Assembly: GCF_030540775.2 (NCBI RefSeq)
Contig: NZ_CP141266.1
Location: 3,273,001-3,337,000 of the forward strand
Direction of reading: 5' to 3'
Length of the DNA stretch: 64,000 nucleotides
Source: Flavivirga abyssicola
GTDB taxonomy: Bacteria; Bacteroidota; Bacteroidia; Flavobacteriales; Flavobacteriaceae
Of the stretch, positions 63,499 to 64,000 are shown in pieces; within the stretch, counting starts at the first letter, position 1, and the number at the start of each line of letters is the position of its first letter. Made by a program: the position numbers and the translations under genes. The notes below the pieces were generated by a model that saw nothing but the letters and a program-made list of their open reading frames with translations, was not told the origin of the DNA and made no database searches.

Positions 63499-63668
63499 AA
63501 TTTTTTCTAATTTTTTTCAAAGATATTTTATTCGAATAAATAAAAAATAATTAATTAAAAAATTATACAAATTAAACAAAATGTTAATTATTTAACATAA
63601 AGATTTTACCATATTTAATGTTGGTAAGTTTTCATAATTAAATATTAGGGTAAGTAATTGCTATTATT

Positions 63669-63676
63669 TACATTTG
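63669..63676 (+). promoter_or_regulatory. TAnnTTTG -7 element for sucC
   Basis: TACATTTG matches TAnnTTTG and ends 25 bp before the sucC ATG. No TTG at standard spacing was found. Confidence 0.45.
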
Positions 63677-63701
63677 CCATTCTTAAACGATTACGCGAAT
63701 T

Positions 63702-64000
63702 ATGAATTTACACGAATATCAAGGTAAAGAAATATTAAATAGTTTTGGAGTACGTATACAACGTGGTATAGTAGCTCAAAATGCTAATGAAGCAGTAGCT
63801 GCTGCAAAACAATTAACAAACGAAACTGGGACAAGTTGGCACGTTATTAAGGCACAGGTTCATGCTGGAGGACGTGGAAAAGGTGGCGGTGTTAAGCTTG
63901 CCAAAAACTTGCAAGAAGTTGAAGAGATAGCTGGACAAATAATTGGAATGAACTTAATTACACCTCAAACGTCTGCTGAGGGTAAAAAAGTACACCAAGT
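63702..64000 (+). CDS. sucC: Succinyl-CoA ligase, ADP-forming, beta subunit (partial)
   Basis: The first 99 codons of an ATP-grasp enzyme of the citric acid cycle, cut by the window edge. [22 protein letters not shown] is the typical N-terminus; [24 protein letters not shown] contains the first part of the nucleotide-binding domain (Lys and GGRGK). The gene starts 204 nt from lysA, divergent. Confidence 0.93.
   Translation, partial: MNLHEYQGKEILNSFGVRIQRGIVAQNANEAVAAAKQLTNETGTSWHVIKAQVHAGGRGKGGGVKLAKNLQEVEEIAGQIIGMNLITPQTSAEGKKVHQ

Noticed and set aside
1-64000. CRISPR array, tRNA or rRNA genes, IS transposase
   Set aside because: No regularly spaced direct repeats, no tRNA arm signatures such as GGTTCGAATCC in spacers, and no transposase-like protein were found; the repeats seen are palindromic and dispersed.

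Overview
The window is chromosomal DNA of a flavobacterium (phylum Bacteroidota, family Flavobacteriaceae, probably marine or host-associated). The evidence is low GC, the absence of clear Shine-Dalgarno sites, promoters of the TAnnTTTG type, many short lipoproteins with an SC or AC lipobox, and lineage-typical proteins: paired type II and type III glutamine synthetases, a DnaJ with only two zinc motifs, a tricorn-like S41 protease, and the DUF3078, DUF4197, DUF4920 and DUF1684 families. No tRNA, rRNA, CRISPR array, prophage or IS transposase was seen. Both ends are cut: an M56 peptidase gene runs off the left edge and sucC runs off the right.

Layout. 1-1091: BlaR1-like M56 peptidase and MecI-type repressor with a dyad-rich operator region. 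1299-8208: CaCA exchanger, the divergent GSII/GSIII pair, purM, DUF3078 protein. 8404-17019: esterase, B12-dependent ribonucleotide reductase, a small ABC pair, prfA, pyrF and a BtuF-like binding protein. 17303-24111: small secreted and lipid-anchored proteins, purU, and the fused B12-dependent mutase icmF. 24477-28856: lipoprotein, two related helical proteins flanking an Lrp regulator, DJ-1-like lipoprotein, VOC protein, MFS transporter. 28928-29076: a probable small RNA gene. 29169-36656: cytochrome P450, DUF1684, nitroreductase/monooxygenase with divergent HxlR regulator, CrcB, SRPBCC-GyrI protein, dipeptidyl peptidase III. 37296-43876: lipoproteins, MazG-like protein, ilvE, DUF4920, mnmD, TIGR01777 epimerase, beta-barrel protein. 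44303-50684: grpE-dnaJ behind a sigma-54-like promoter, then ABC exporter, MscS channel and a sigma-54 response regulator. 50912-64000: flavodoxin-like protein, PPK2, M28 peptidase operon, tricorn-like protease, amino acid permease with DUF1624 acyltransferase-like protein, lysA and the start of sucC.

Functional links. Three B12-related genes (class II RNR, IcmF, BtuF-like protein) suggest a cobalamin-reliant metabolism. purM, purU and pyrF serve nucleotide and one-carbon metabolism; two glutamine synthetases serve nitrogen assimilation. The sigma-54-like signal at grpE-dnaJ and a sigma-54 activator lacking a DNA-binding domain 5 kb downstream may belong to one stress circuit.

The most striking non-genic content is a set of palindromic repeats whose arms resemble GTCATTCTGAGC...GTCGAA...TCTC. 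They occur singly, as pairs, or nested inside larger inverted repeats. One pair lies in frame inside icmF (28 codons), one arm lies inside the DJ-1-like lipoprotein, and copies overlap the start regions of pyrF and the BtuF-like gene and the stop codon of purU. Other strong signals are a symmetric, face-to-face divergent promoter at the nitroreductase/hxlR junction and the candidate small RNA upstream of the P450 gene.
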